A stretch of DNA of 64,000 nt from NCBI RefSeq assembly GCF_021513135.1, contig NZ_CP090981.1, forward strand, positions 2,840,025 through 2,904,024. The letters run 5' to 3'. The DNA comes from Vibrio sp. SS-MA-C1-2. GTDB taxonomy: Bacteria; Pseudomonadota; Gammaproteobacteria; Enterobacterales; Vibrionaceae. This document shows positions 8,710-17,146 of the stretch, in pieces (position 1 is the first letter of the stretch; each line of letters opens with the position of its first letter). Under the pieces are notes generated by a model. The model ran no database searches. It was given only the letters and a program-made list of their open reading frames with translations, and was not told the DNA's origin. The translations under genes were made by a program, and so were the position numbers.

Positions 8710-10398
8710 ATGAAAATCACAATTTCAGATTATTTATTAACTCGTCTAAAAGAACTTAATGTCAACAAAGCGTTTGGTATTCCAGGCGATTACGTATTAC
8801 CTTTCTTTGACCGTTTAATTGATGGCGAGCACGGTGTTGAACACGTATTAAGTCGAAACGAATTAAATGGCACTTACGCTGCAGATGGATATGCAAAAGT
8901 AAACGGCTTTGGTGCAATGGCAGTGACGTTTGGTGTTGGCTCATTAAGTACGGTTAATGCCGTTGCAGGTGCCTATTCAGATGATACTCCACTGATTGTT
9001 ATTTGTGGCGCACCAGCAACGCCAGTGCTAAATACACCAACCGATAAACTTTACCATCATGTTGTTGGCAATGACTTTGATACTAGTTTAAAAGTATTTG
9101 AAAACATCACCATTGCCAGTGAACGTATTATGACGGCTGAATCAGCACCGGTGATTATCGATACCATGCTCCGTAAAGCGTATCAAATGAAAAAGCCTAT
9201 TTACTTAGAGCTGCCTTATGATATTCAGACAACCATGATTGACGCACCGACCAGCGAACTTGATCTTATGTTGAATCAGTCATCTCAGCATAATTTAAAT
9301 ATCGCTCTCGATGCCGCTAAATCAATCATTATGGCAAGTAAAACACGCTCAATCGTTACAGGTCATCAATTACAACGTGAAGAGATGATTGATGAAGGGT
9401 TACAGTTAGTTGAACGATTAAATGCCGCTGTCGCAACGACCTTTACTTGTAAAATGGGCGTATTTGAAGATCACCCAAATGCAGTGGGTATCTACATGGG
9501 TAAAGTGTGTGAACCGTACACCAATGAGATGGTTGAAGGTGCCGATGTGGCTATTACATTGGGTGTGTCAAATAATGAGTTTGATACTGGGGTATTCTCT
9601 TCAGAAATTGGGCATGAAGAAGGTAAACACCGCATCACCATCGAACAAAACCGTGTTGTGATTGATCAAACAGTTTATGACAATGTCTTTTTACGTGAAT
9701 TCTTACCTCAATTATTGGATTCATTAGTCGATGTCACTGAAGGTGTATTAAACCTTGAAGATCGTCGTAAATTTGCTTTTGAGCACAAAGATAAATTTGA
9801 AGCAACCGACGCGGCACTAACCATTGACCGTCTGTTCATACAGTTTTCTAACTACCTGAAACCTGGCGATCTATTTTATGCTGATACCGGTGGTTTCATT
9901 AACAGTTCACAAGCTGAATTCCCATCAGACATTGTGATGCACGGCTGTGGTAACTGGGGGTCATTAGGCGCTGGATTTGGTATGTTCTGTGGTGCTGTAT
10001 TTACAGAAAAAGCCGATACAAGCCGTCTGGTCACGATTCAAGGCGAAGGGGCATTTAATATGTCAGCGCAAGAGCTATCAAACCTCATTGAATATAAGAA
10101 AGATGCGGTTATCTTTATCCTTGATAATTCAGGTTATGGCGCAGAGCGTGCTATTCACCCAGGAAAGCAACGTTCATACAATGATATTCCAGTATGGAAT
10201 TATGAAGAACTGGGTGTTGCATTTGGTGGTACAAAAGGGGTAGATACTGATGGCTTTATTGTTCGTACCGAAAAAGAGATGGAAGCGACATTAACAGCAT
10301 TAGAAAATCCAAAAGGCGTGAATATTGTTCGAGTGATGCTAGACCCTTGGGATTCTGCATCATTTAACATTCGTTTTAGCCAGTTACTACGTCACTAA
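8710..10398 (+). CDS. Thiamine-diphosphate 2-keto acid decarboxylase, copy B
   Basis: A 562-residue paralogue of the enzyme at 4869, differing at three positions: M249, E344 and A530. All catalytic residues (D27, E51, H116, H117, E479) and the unusual GEG at 445-447 are unchanged, so both copies are expected to have the same activity. It is the copy next to the efflux genes: about 230 bp (an ERIC-like repeat and a porin remnant) separate it from the DUF1656/HlyD/FUSC set. Either gene dosage or separate regulation could explain keeping two copies. The near identity points to a recent duplication or ongoing gene conversion. Confidence 0.9.
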   Translation: MKITISDYLLTRLKELNVNKAFGIPGDYVLPFFDRLIDGEHGVEHVLSRNELNGTYAADGYAKVNGFGAMAVTFGVGSLSTVNAVAGAYSDDTPLIVICGAPATPVLNTPTDKLYHHVVGNDFDTSLKVFENITIASERIMTAESAPVIIDTMLRKAYQMKKPIYLELPYDIQTTMIDAPTSELDLMLNQSSQHNLNIALDAAKSIIMASKTRSIVTGHQLQREEMIDEGLQLVERLNAAVATTFTCKMGVFEDHPNAVGIYMGKVCEPYTNEMVEGADVAITLGVSNNEFDTGVFSSEIGHEEGKHRITIEQNRVVIDQTVYDNVFLREFLPQLLDSLVDVTEGVLNLEDRRKFAFEHKDKFEATDAALTIDRLFIQFSNYLKPGDLFYADTGGFINSSQAEFPSDIVMHGCGNWGSLGAGFGMFCGAVFTEKADTSRLVTIQGEGAFNMSAQELSNLIEYKKDAVIFILDNSGYGAERAIHPGKQRSYNDIPVWNYEELGVAFGGTKGVDTDGFIVRTEKEMEATLTALENPKGVNIVRVMLDPWDSASFNIRFSQLLRH

Positions 10399-10444
10399 TA
10401 AATAAGCTTAAAGATAGAGCTTTCTCACTCTTAGAGTTAGCTCT

Positions 10445-10522
10445 ATACCTAAAATAATTGGAGTTGCTAGTAGGCGAACGAGTACAGCCAACAACCTAGC
10501 GACTTCAAGTATAAAGGGTATA
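10445..10522 (+). repeat. ERIC-like repeat, internally deleted
   Basis: The left terminus (atacctaaaataattggagt) runs into gaacgagtacagccaacaac and the right terminus (cttcaagtataaagggtata), with the central segment missing. It starts at the base after the AGCTCT arm of the copy-B terminator. Confidence 0.85.
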
Positions 10523-10582
10523 AATACTTTTAAAAATAAGATTAATATCTCCCCTATAAACAAAGTGAAAAGCAACTCTTAC

Positions 10583-10615
10583 ATTCTAGTTTTAAGGATC
10601 AACATTACTTATTAA
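10583..10615 (+). pseudogene. Remnant 3' end of a second OprB-like porin
   Basis: Ten codons and a stop read ILVLRINITY, against ILGLRVNITY at the end of the intact porin (8064-8096). The bases after the stop also match the porin flank (aaaat...ttgtctg...ttata). The rest of the second porin is gone. This shows that the duplication unit included the porin. Confidence 0.75.
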
Positions 10616-10617
10616 AA

Positions 10618-10623
10618 TGGAGG
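10618..10623 (+). promoter_or_regulatory. Ribosome binding site fixing a TTG start
   Basis: TGGAGG lies 7 bp before TTG at 10631. It is the only good Shine-Dalgarno sequence here, and no ATG or GTG in frame is positioned to use it. Confidence 0.6.
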
Positions 10624-10630
10624 TTAGATT

Positions 10631-10834
10631 TTGTCTGATCTTATATTTCTTAGCGGTTATTATTTACCACCTGTAGTTAAACTATTATTTATCACTTTAA
10701 TTATTTGGTTACCAATCCGTATTCCATTATTAAAGTTTTCACTAAAAGTAAGTCCATCAAATAGTTCTTTATGTCAGTTCTGTTTTTTCATGCTTGTTTT
10801 TAGTTCAATCACACTTCTTTATTTTGGTCATTAA
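10631..10834 (+). CDS. AaeX-like DUF1656 membrane protein
   Basis: A 67-residue protein with two hydrophobic segments (about 8-30 and 46-64), typical of the small DUF1656 protein encoded ahead of AaeA/AaeB-type pumps. In those systems its exact role is not established. The start is TTG, chosen because of the TGGAGG site 7 bp upstream. The stop TAA at 10832 is one base before the ATG of the HlyD-family gene, so translation is probably coupled. Its presence strengthens the reading of the next two genes as an Aae-like efflux set. Confidence 0.7.
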   Translation: MSDLIFLSGYYLPPVVKLLFITLIIWLPIRIPLLKFSLKVSPSNSSLCQFCFFMLVFSSITLLYFGH

Positions 10835-10835
10835 T

Positions 10836-11684
10836 ATGAAAAAGTTATTAAATATCGCTTTACCAATCCTATTAATTGCAGCTGTATTTTTTGTTGGAAA
10901 TAAAGCTTGGAACCTCTACATGAATACACCATGGACCAGAGATGGCCGTGTTCAAGTTGAAATTGTTCAAGTTACACCTGAAGTTAATGGCAAAGTTAAA
11001 AGACTATATATCACTGATAATCAAGAAGTAAATAAAGGTGACTTACTTCTTGAAATCGATCAAACCGATTATGTATTAGCATTAGAAAAAGCCAAGTTAA
11101 ATGCAGAGTCTCTAGAGATACAATTAGAAACGGCAAAAGATACGTATGAGAGAGATTTAAAAACAAAAGAGTTCGTGTCGGCAAAACAATTAATTGACGA
11201 TAAGTTCAACGTTAAACAATTAAATGCAAGCTTAAAACAGGCTAAAGTTGAAATAAATAATGCTGAGGTTGATCTTAAGCGTACCAAAATTTATGCCATT
11301 GAAGATGGATATATTACTAACCTTAACTTACGCCAAGGCAATTATGTCTCTGTCGGAAAACCTCTTTTTGCTTTAGTTGAAGAAAAAACATTTTATTTAA
11401 CCGGTTATTTTACTGAAACATCGGTGGGTCACATCGAAATAGGACAGAAAGCAAAAGCAAGTCTAATGATCAATGATCAAACCGTTAACTTGAGAGTCTC
11501 TGGTATTGGTCGTGCCATCGTAGATCAAAGTGCAGATAACTCAGGTTTAGTCTCAAATGTTAACCCAACCGTTCCTTGGGTAAGATTAAGTCAACGAATT
11601 CCAGTTCGCTTCGAGATTGTTGACGATATCAGTACACTACGATTAGCTTCAGGATCAACTGCAACCATCTCTATTGAGGAGTAA
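10836..11684 (+). CDS. AaeA-like membrane fusion protein (HlyD family)
   Basis: Periplasmic adaptor of an efflux pump. I take the ATG at 10836 (283 residues, beginning MKKLLNIALPILLIAAVFFV), since the upstream part of the frame overlaps the preceding gene. One N-terminal transmembrane anchor is followed by MNTPWTRDGRVQ, a hallmark of the AaeA/EmrA-like group. A biotinyl-lipoyl-like half (about 40-75), a coiled-coil hairpin (about 80-150) and a beta-barrel region complete the fold. The next gene (FUSC transporter) starts 4 bp after the stop. AaeAB of E. coli exports aromatic carboxylic acids; the substrate here is inferred only. Confidence 0.85.
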   Translation: MKKLLNIALPILLIAAVFFVGNKAWNLYMNTPWTRDGRVQVEIVQVTPEVNGKVKRLYITDNQEVNKGDLLLEIDQTDYVLALEKAKLNAESLEIQLETAKDTYERDLKTKEFVSAKQLIDDKFNVKQLNASLKQAKVEINNAEVDLKRTKIYAIEDGYITNLNLRQGNYVSVGKPLFALVEEKTFYLTGYFTETSVGHIEIGQKAKASLMINDQTVNLRVSGIGRAIVDQSADNSGLVSNVNPTVPWVRLSQRIPVRFEIVDDISTLRLASGSTATISIEE

Positions 11685-11687
11685 ATT

Positions 11688-13160
11688 ATGCTAGTGATTA
11701 ATTATCTACGTGAGATTGACTCTCCTAATCTGAAAAAGGCCTTTATGGTTTCCACTGCGATGATTATCACTTGGTTACTATGCATTCAACAAGGATCAGG
11801 GTATGTCTCAGCAGGTGTGATGTCAGCAGCGATGTTTATGGCTGAAAAAAATAGTGGTAGTCGCTTTAATCGTGTCTTATCTCGTTCCGTTGCAACGATA
11901 TTAGGTGGCGCTACCGTTCTATTTATTGGTGAGTTTGCTTTAGTTGATGCTTTTGTTTTCAATACCCTTGTGATTGTTATTGTTGCTCTATTTACATTTC
12001 TAGCGGCCTTGAATAAAGGATTAAATCCATATATTGCTTATGTTTTTGCGATGGCAGGATTAACCGTTTGCTTTACTGGCTTTCCAACGACGTATAATCC
12101 ATCATTAATCTCACTTTGGAATAATACACTACCTCGATTAATGGGAATGTTTGTTGCTATTATTGTTGCAGAGGTTGTTTCTGGAATATTCACTCGTGGT
12201 AAACCAAATAATGAATTCGCCATTAAAGAACAACAGCAAAAGAATTTAATTCGCCAGTTAATGAGAAAGCCTCTCTACATGGGTGATGATAAAACACAGT
12301 TTTTTACTAAGTTAAGTGCTGATGCAAAAGCCCTTTATCTTCAATATGCAGATATACGCACCTTAGCTTATTTATTGAGTAATAAATTTGATATAAAAAA
12401 ACAGGGTTACCTCTATATATTGCAATTTATTAAGCAAACTAACACCTTAAATAATCTATTAGACTCTGAACTTTCAGAACAAGATAAAATTAAATTTAAC
12501 CTTTATTTTTCTTTAATGAATAAGGCACAAAGTGTAGAAAAAACCATAACAGATCTAAAGCGTGAATTTACGTTTAGCCTTAAAGCTCAACAACACTTAG
12601 AAATGTTTCTCGATACGGCAAGTCAAATTCAAAAGTTAGAAAATAATCAGAAACCTAAAGAGATATTTCAAACATTAAATTGGAAATTAGCCTTTAAAAA
12701 TAGTTTACGTTGCTTTTTAACTTTGATGATCATTTCTTTCTTTTGGTTTAGCAGTGATTGGTATAAAGGGGCGAATACCATGATGCTAGCTGGTACATTA
12801 TGTGTCATGTTCTCCGCTCTCCCTATCCCGGGTAAAGCAGGTTCAATGCTCTTTTTTGCTGGTCATTTTTTATGTGTTATTGTCGCTTATATTTTGGAAT
12901 TTTTCATCATGCCGGGAGTGATTCACCCTAGCGTTCTATTTGCTGTTGTTGGTGTTTATTTGATGATCACGACTTATAAGATGAATACCATAAAAGGCCC
13001 ATTATCAATGATATTCTTCTTTATGATGTTATTTTGGCCTGCCTATACCGATTTAGCGAATATCCCAGGCTTTAATGAAGAGAGTTTTATTAATACGGCA
13101 ATTGCAAACTTATTAGCCGCTCTAATATTTCGTTTTATGTTTGAAGTTATAAAGGAATAA
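11688..13160 (+). CDS. AaeB-like FUSC family inner-membrane efflux protein
   Basis: A 490-residue protein with two blocks of transmembrane helices (about residues 15-160 and 335-485) around a cytoplasmic region, the FUSC/AaeB pattern. It is shorter than E. coli AaeB (655 residues), mainly in the central cytoplasmic part. It is read with the adaptor gene (4-bp gap) and should form the inner-membrane pump with it. Known members move p-hydroxybenzoate and related aromatic acids outward. Next to two keto acid decarboxylases, export of an aromatic acid product or precursor is a reasonable but untested inference. Confidence 0.85.
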   Translation: MLVINYLREIDSPNLKKAFMVSTAMIITWLLCIQQGSGYVSAGVMSAAMFMAEKNSGSRFNRVLSRSVATILGGATVLFIGEFALVDAFVFNTLVIVIVALFTFLAALNKGLNPYIAYVFAMAGLTVCFTGFPTTYNPSLISLWNNTLPRLMGMFVAIIVAEVVSGIFTRGKPNNEFAIKEQQQKNLIRQLMRKPLYMGDDKTQFFTKLSADAKALYLQYADIRTLAYLLSNKFDIKKQGYLYILQFIKQTNTLNNLLDSELSEQDKIKFNLYFSLMNKAQSVEKTITDLKREFTFSLKAQQHLEMFLDTASQIQKLENNQKPKEIFQTLNWKLAFKNSLRCFLTLMIISFFWFSSDWYKGANTMMLAGTLCVMFSALPIPGKAGSMLFFAGHFLCVIVAYILEFFIMPGVIHPSVLFAVVGVYLMITTYKMNTIKGPLSMIFFFMMLFWPAYTDLANIPGFNEESFINTAIANLLAALIFRFMFEVIKE

Positions 13161-13235
13161 GTCACTTATTTAAAAAGCTAGAGAGTCGATAAGCCAACTT
13201 AATACTCCACTCTCTATCTTCAATAATAATATCCA

Positions 13236-13362
13236 TTACCCAAAATAATTGGAGTTGCTAGTAGGCGGCAAGTGAGTGGGGCCCCATGAGTATAGGTGTA
13301 CTCTATGATTAGGGCGAACGAATACAGCCAACAACCTAGCGAATTCAAGTATGAAGGGTATA
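13236..13362 (+). repeat. ERIC-like repeat, full length
   Basis: Well-preserved copy: ttggagttgctagtaggcgg at the left, ccccatgagtataggtgtac in the middle, and aattcaagtatgaagggtat at the right. It separates the pump genes from the TolC-like gene. Confidence 0.9.
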
Positions 13363-13494
13363 TGACTAACTCCTTTAAGCCACTTAAGTTATTAATAAAA
13401 AAGTTCAGATTCACAGTAAAAAACACAGTGAATCCGGACATTATTGACTCTGTTTCAACTTCAAATTAATCCCTATTTCAACGATGAGGAAATT

Positions 13495-14799
13495 ATGAAA
13501 ATAAAATCTATCCTACTGTTTTCTTTATTTGGTTTATTAAGCAATAACACTTATGCTCAAAACCTTTCGACTATTTATAACCAAGCTAAAGAAACAAACC
13601 CAGAATTACTACAAGCGAAAGCAACAAAACAATCTGCATTTGAAGCTATCAATGAATCAAGAGCTGCTCTATTACCTCAAATTAATCTCGATGCAGGATT
13701 TAACTTTATACGAAGTGACCAACAAGGAGGAGATCTAAATACATCAAATCTTGGCGTTACACTTAATCAAAGTATTTATAATCGTGCAAATTGGATAAAT
13801 TTAGATATTGCCGCACTGAATGCACAAGCTAGCGATACTAATTATGCATCCGCTCAACAAGAATTAATGCTAAATACAGTATCCGCTTATTTTGATATTT
13901 TAAAATCAATGGATCAATTACGATTTATTCGTTCAGAGAAAAAAGCGGTTGCTCGTCAACTCGAACAAGTAAAAGATAAATTCAAAGTGGGTTTAACACC
14001 GATCACCGATGTTCATGATGCCCAAGCTAGCTATGATAGTGTTTTAGCCAGTGAGATTATCGCTGAAAATAACCTAGATAATAGTTTTGAATCATTACGA
14101 GAAATTACAGGTATTGAATACAAAAAATTAAGTACATTAAATCTCAGTCATTTTTCCGCTGAAAAATTACCTAACTCTGTATCAAGTATAGAAAAAGAAG
14201 CATTAGAAAAAAATCTATCGATCATTACCGGTCAAATGGAACAGACTATTTCGAAAAGAGAGATTAAATTAGCAGAATCCGGTCATTTACCAACACTAAG
14301 TTTTAATGCAGGCTATGATTTAACAAAGCAAGATTATCAAGACAACGTGAATGAATCATTGAGTGATACCAGTAATGACTTCACTGCTGGAATTAACTTA
14401 AACGTACCTCTTTATAGTGGTGGTGCAATAACATCTAGAACAAAACAAGCTCAGTTTAATTTTGTCGCTAAAAGTGAAGCATTAAAAAACACACATCGTG
14501 ATGTCATTAAAACAATTAGAGCATCCTTTAATAATATCAATGCTAGCATCGGAACCGTACATGCTTATCAGCAAGTCGTGATCTCAGCTCAAAGCGCATT
14601 AGATGCGAATGAAGCGGGCTATCAGGTCGGTACTCGAACTATTGTCGATGTCTTAAATGCAACACAAAGTCTTTATGATGCAGAAAGTGAACTATCAAGT
14701 GCAAGATATGATTATTTACTGAATAAAGTAAAACTTAAAAAAGCAGTAGGTACCTTAAGTAATGAAGATCTTTCAGCGATAAACAGCATATTAAATTAA
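13495..14799 (+). CDS. TolC family outer-membrane efflux protein
   Basis: Outer-membrane channel of tripartite pumps and type I secretion. I choose the ATG at 13495 (434 residues), because a GAGGA site at 13485 precedes it and it opens a clean signal peptide (MKIKSILLFSLFGLLSNNTYA). The two repeated OEP halves are visible, each with long helical stretches (about 50-210 and 250-420), and the segment GYQVGTRTIVDVLNATQSLY near the end is diagnostic. It lacks the long C-terminal tail of E. coli TolC. It lies downstream of the Aae-like pump on the same strand, separated by an ERIC-like repeat, and ends at a strong terminator, so it probably serves that pump. Confidence 0.9.
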   Translation: MKIKSILLFSLFGLLSNNTYAQNLSTIYNQAKETNPELLQAKATKQSAFEAINESRAALLPQINLDAGFNFIRSDQQGGDLNTSNLGVTLNQSIYNRANWINLDIAALNAQASDTNYASAQQELMLNTVSAYFDILKSMDQLRFIRSEKKAVARQLEQVKDKFKVGLTPITDVHDAQASYDSVLASEIIAENNLDNSFESLREITGIEYKKLSTLNLSHFSAEKLPNSVSSIEKEALEKNLSIITGQMEQTISKREIKLAESGHLPTLSFNAGYDLTKQDYQDNVNESLSDTSNDFTAGINLNVPLYSGGAITSRTKQAQFNFVAKSEALKNTHRDVIKTIRASFNNINASIGTVHAYQQVVISAQSALDANEAGYQVGTRTIVDVLNATQSLYDAESELSSARYDYLLNKVKLKKAVGTLSNEDLSAINSILN

Positions 14800-14815
14800 A
14801 TTTTTAATCCGATAT

Positions 14816-14864
14816 AAAAAAGCCCGAAGTAAATACTTAAAAAGTATCAACTTCGGGCTTTTTA
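14816..14864. terminator. Bidirectional terminator between the TolC-like gene and prmB
   Basis: AAAAAGCCCGAAG pairs with CTTCGGGCTTTTT. An inner AATACTT/AAGTAT stem narrows the loop. It serves both converging genes. Confidence 0.95.
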
Positions 14865-14895
14865 TTGATTAGTTTATTGGCTTAACCAAGAAAGC

Positions 14896-15840
14896 TTAAT
14901 CAATATAAAGTGCGAAATGGTCAGCACAATCTAATAATTGCTGCTTAGTTAGCATAAATACGCCGTGACCACCAAACTCAAACTCAATCCAAGTAAATGG
15001 AATATCTGGGTACTGTTCTTGCATGTGAACCATTGAGTTACCCACTTCACAGATCAAGATACCTTGAGCTGATAAATAACGTGGCGCATTTGCAAGAATA
15101 CGACGTACCAATTTAAGGCCATCACTGCCTGCCGCTAAACCTAATTCAGGCTCGTGACGGAACTCATCTGGCAGAGAATCCATATCTTCCTGATCAACAT
15201 ACGGCGGATTTGTTACAATCAGGTCATATTTATCTTCTGGTAGATCACGGAAGAGATCAGAGCGTAACGGGAAGACTTGTTGATCCATCTGGTGATTATG
15301 AATATTAATCTCAGCAACGGTTAAAGCATCTGTTGAAATATCAACGGCATCAACTTCTGCATCAGGGAAAGCATCCGCACAAGCAATCGCAATACAGCCA
15401 CTACCAGTACAAAGATCCATGATACGCAGTGGCTCTTGGGTTAAAAATGTCTCAAAACGGCTGTTAATCAATTCAGCAATAGGTGAACGAGGTACTAACA
15501 CACGCTCATCTACAAAGAATTGCAAGCCACAGAACCAAGCTTGATTTGTCATATAGGCAACAGGTGTGCGATCATTAATACGACGAATGACACGTTCCAC
15601 GACACGTAAACGCTCACTGCTCGTTAAACGAGAATTGAGTAAGCTATCTGGAAAATCCAGTGGTAAATGAAGTGTTGGCAAGATAAGCTGAATCGCTTCA
15701 TCCCACTCATTATCAGTACCATGACCGTAGAATAGACCTGCGGCATTAAAGCGGCTTACAGTCCAGCGCAGCATATCTTGCACAGTGTGAAGATCATTAA
15801 CTGCTTCGTCGACAAAAATTTTGTCCAATTTAGCCTCCAT
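14896..15840 (-). CDS. prmB: 50S ribosomal protein L3 glutamine methyltransferase PrmB
   Basis: SAM-dependent N5-methyltransferase acting on a glutamine of ribosomal protein L3. It has 314 residues (310 in E. coli). The SAM motif [12 protein letters not shown] is at 141-152, and the catalytic NPPY that holds the target glutamine is at 211-214. The ATG at 15840 faces smrB, with only about 47 bp between the two starts, as in related genomes where prmB and smrB are divergent. Confidence 0.96.
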   Translation of the reverse strand: MEAKLDKIFVDEAVNDLHTVQDMLRWTVSRFNAAGLFYGHGTDNEWDEAIQLILPTLHLPLDFPDSLLNSRLTSSERLRVVERVIRRINDRTPVAYMTNQAWFCGLQFFVDERVLVPRSPIAELINSRFETFLTQEPLRIMDLCTGSGCIAIACADAFPDAEVDAVDISTDALTVAEINIHNHQMDQQVFPLRSDLFRDLPEDKYDLIVTNPPYVDQEDMDSLPDEFRHEPELGLAAGSDGLKLVRRILANAPRYLSAQGILICEVGNSMVHMQEQYPDIPFTWIEFEFGGHGVFMLTKQQLLDCADHFALYID

Positions 15841-15887
15841 TTGACGCTACAATATAACGCTAAACCTAAAAGAAGTAGATTTGCGAT

Positions 15888-16423
15888 ATGAATAAAAAAA
15901 ATCAATTACAGAAGAAGAGCTGTCCCTTTTCAAAGATGCTATCAAAGGAACGAAAAAGATAGTTAATCATAACATAACCCACAAGCCTGCACGTAAAATT
16001 TCGCCTCAAAGAGCTCAGCAAGCGGAAGTTAGACGGGAGCAAGACAGTGAATTTTACTTCTCTGATCAGTTTGAACCTCACTTTAATGAAGAGGGACCGA
16101 TGCGTTATGCTCGCGATGGCGTCTCAAAATATGAAGTAAAACGATTACGACGCGGTGTCTATACCCCTGAAATCTATCTTGATCTTCACGGTATGACGCA
16201 AAAAGAGGCAAAAAGAGAGATTGCGGCGTTAATGATTGAATGTGTAAAAGAGCATCTACATTGCGCATGTGTTATGCATGGGATTGGCAAACATATTCTG
16301 AAAAAGAAAACACCAGAGTGGTTAGCTCAGCACCCTGATGTTCTTGCTTTTCACCAAGCGCCATTAGAATTTGGCGGTGATGGCGCGCTGTTAGTACTGA
16401 TTGATCTACCTGAATATAGCTAA
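15888..16423 (+). CDS. smrB: SmrB-type Smr-domain endonuclease, 5' end out of frame at an A8 run
   Basis: SmrB is a ribosome-collision nuclease with a C-terminal Smr domain. The reading frame ending at 16423 is open from about 15896 and encodes SITEEELSLFKDAIKGTKK and onward, through RRGVYTPEIYLDLHGMTQKEA and CVMHGIGKHILKKKTP to FHQAPLEFGGDGALLVLI, collinear with E. coli SmrB. The expected start ATG (15888, then AAT) is out of frame by one base: it is followed by exactly eight A (15894-15901), where nine would give MNKKKSITEEEL. As written, the ATG frame stops at 15960. The only in-frame ATG is at 16100, which would remove about 70 residues. Frameshift mutation, read error or slippage are all possible; the nuclease domain itself is intact. 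Confidence 0.8.
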
Positions 16424-16469
16424 GATAAACTTAGCATCAAGTTCTTAAACTAGCATTAATTAACTAAGT

Positions 16470-16952
16470 TTACGATTTTGATAAGTCATGAGGAGCATAG
16501 TGCCATAACAAGGTGCCTGCTGCGCTCTCAATATCATAATCAATGCCAACAATCGATGAGGTCGCAAACATCGGTGGCATCAATCCAGGAACTAATTCCG
16601 CAGAAAGGTAACCAACTAAAGGCAAATGAGATATAATAAGCAATGATTTTAGTGGTTTAACTGCGGCGGTCGCTTGAATAAAAGAGGCAACATCTGACTC
16701 ATGCCCATGAGGTGTAATATCTTCAATGGTCTCGACCGACTGAAGCGCGGTAATATTTTGGCTTACTGCTTTCCAAGTTTGTTGAGCTCGCAAGTAAGGG
16801 CTTACCCAAACTGCATCCACATCAGGAAAGTGGCTAGATAACCATTTCGCCATTTGAGCTGACTCATTCTCACCTCTCGCGGTTAATGGGCGTTGAGAAT
16901 CACTGGCAGCAAAAGCTTGAGCTTCGCCATGACGCATAATAAAAACTTTCAT
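16470..16952 (-). CDS. sixA: Phosphohistidine phosphatase SixA
   Basis: Histidine phosphatase superfamily (RHG) enzyme. In E. coli SixA acts on phosphorylated histidine of signalling or phosphotransfer proteins. I use the ATG at 16952 (160 residues, MKVFIMRHGEAQ), which places the catalytic His at residue 8 as in E. coli; an ATG at 16961 would add three residues. The second histidine motif VISHLPLVGYL-type segment (LLIISHLPLVGYLSAEL) lies near residue 105. It converges with smrB; an imperfect TAAACTTAG/CTAAGTTTA inverted repeat at 16426-16472 lies between them. Confidence 0.93.
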   Translation of the reverse strand: MKVFIMRHGEAQAFAASDSQRPLTARGENESAQMAKWLSSHFPDVDAVWVSPYLRAQQTWKAVSQNITALQSVETIEDITPHGHESDVASFIQATAAVKPLKSLLIISHLPLVGYLSAELVPGLMPPMFATSSIVGIDYDIESAAGTLLWHYAPHDLSKS

Positions 16953-17146
16953 TATAGACATTTTAATTTTTACCTTTACTACACTAATAACAATAGATGA
17001 GATATTTCAGCTGTAGAATCTTTATTAATGATTTTAGCACTTCCATTATCACTTTGCAGTTTCATTTATAGAGTCATTGATAAAATATCATAAGCATTTA
17101 GTTGAGCTACTCTTTATAAAAACCTTCTTATTAGCAAGGAGTTACC

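Larger units (their letters stand above)
8249..10444 (+). repeat. Direct duplication, copy B (leader + decarboxylase + terminator hairpin)
   Basis: Second copy of 4409-6610, in the same direction. Homology resumes beyond the ERIC-like insertion at 10445: the bases around 10583-10640 match the porin 3' end and its downstream flank (8064-8115). The original duplicated unit therefore reached through the porin, and most of the second porin has been lost. Confidence 0.95.

Noticed and set aside
16100..16423. Start of smrB at the in-frame ATG 16100
   Set aside because: The frame upstream of it encodes about 65 residues clearly collinear with SmrB, so this ATG is internal. The frameshift at the A8 run explains the missing start better.
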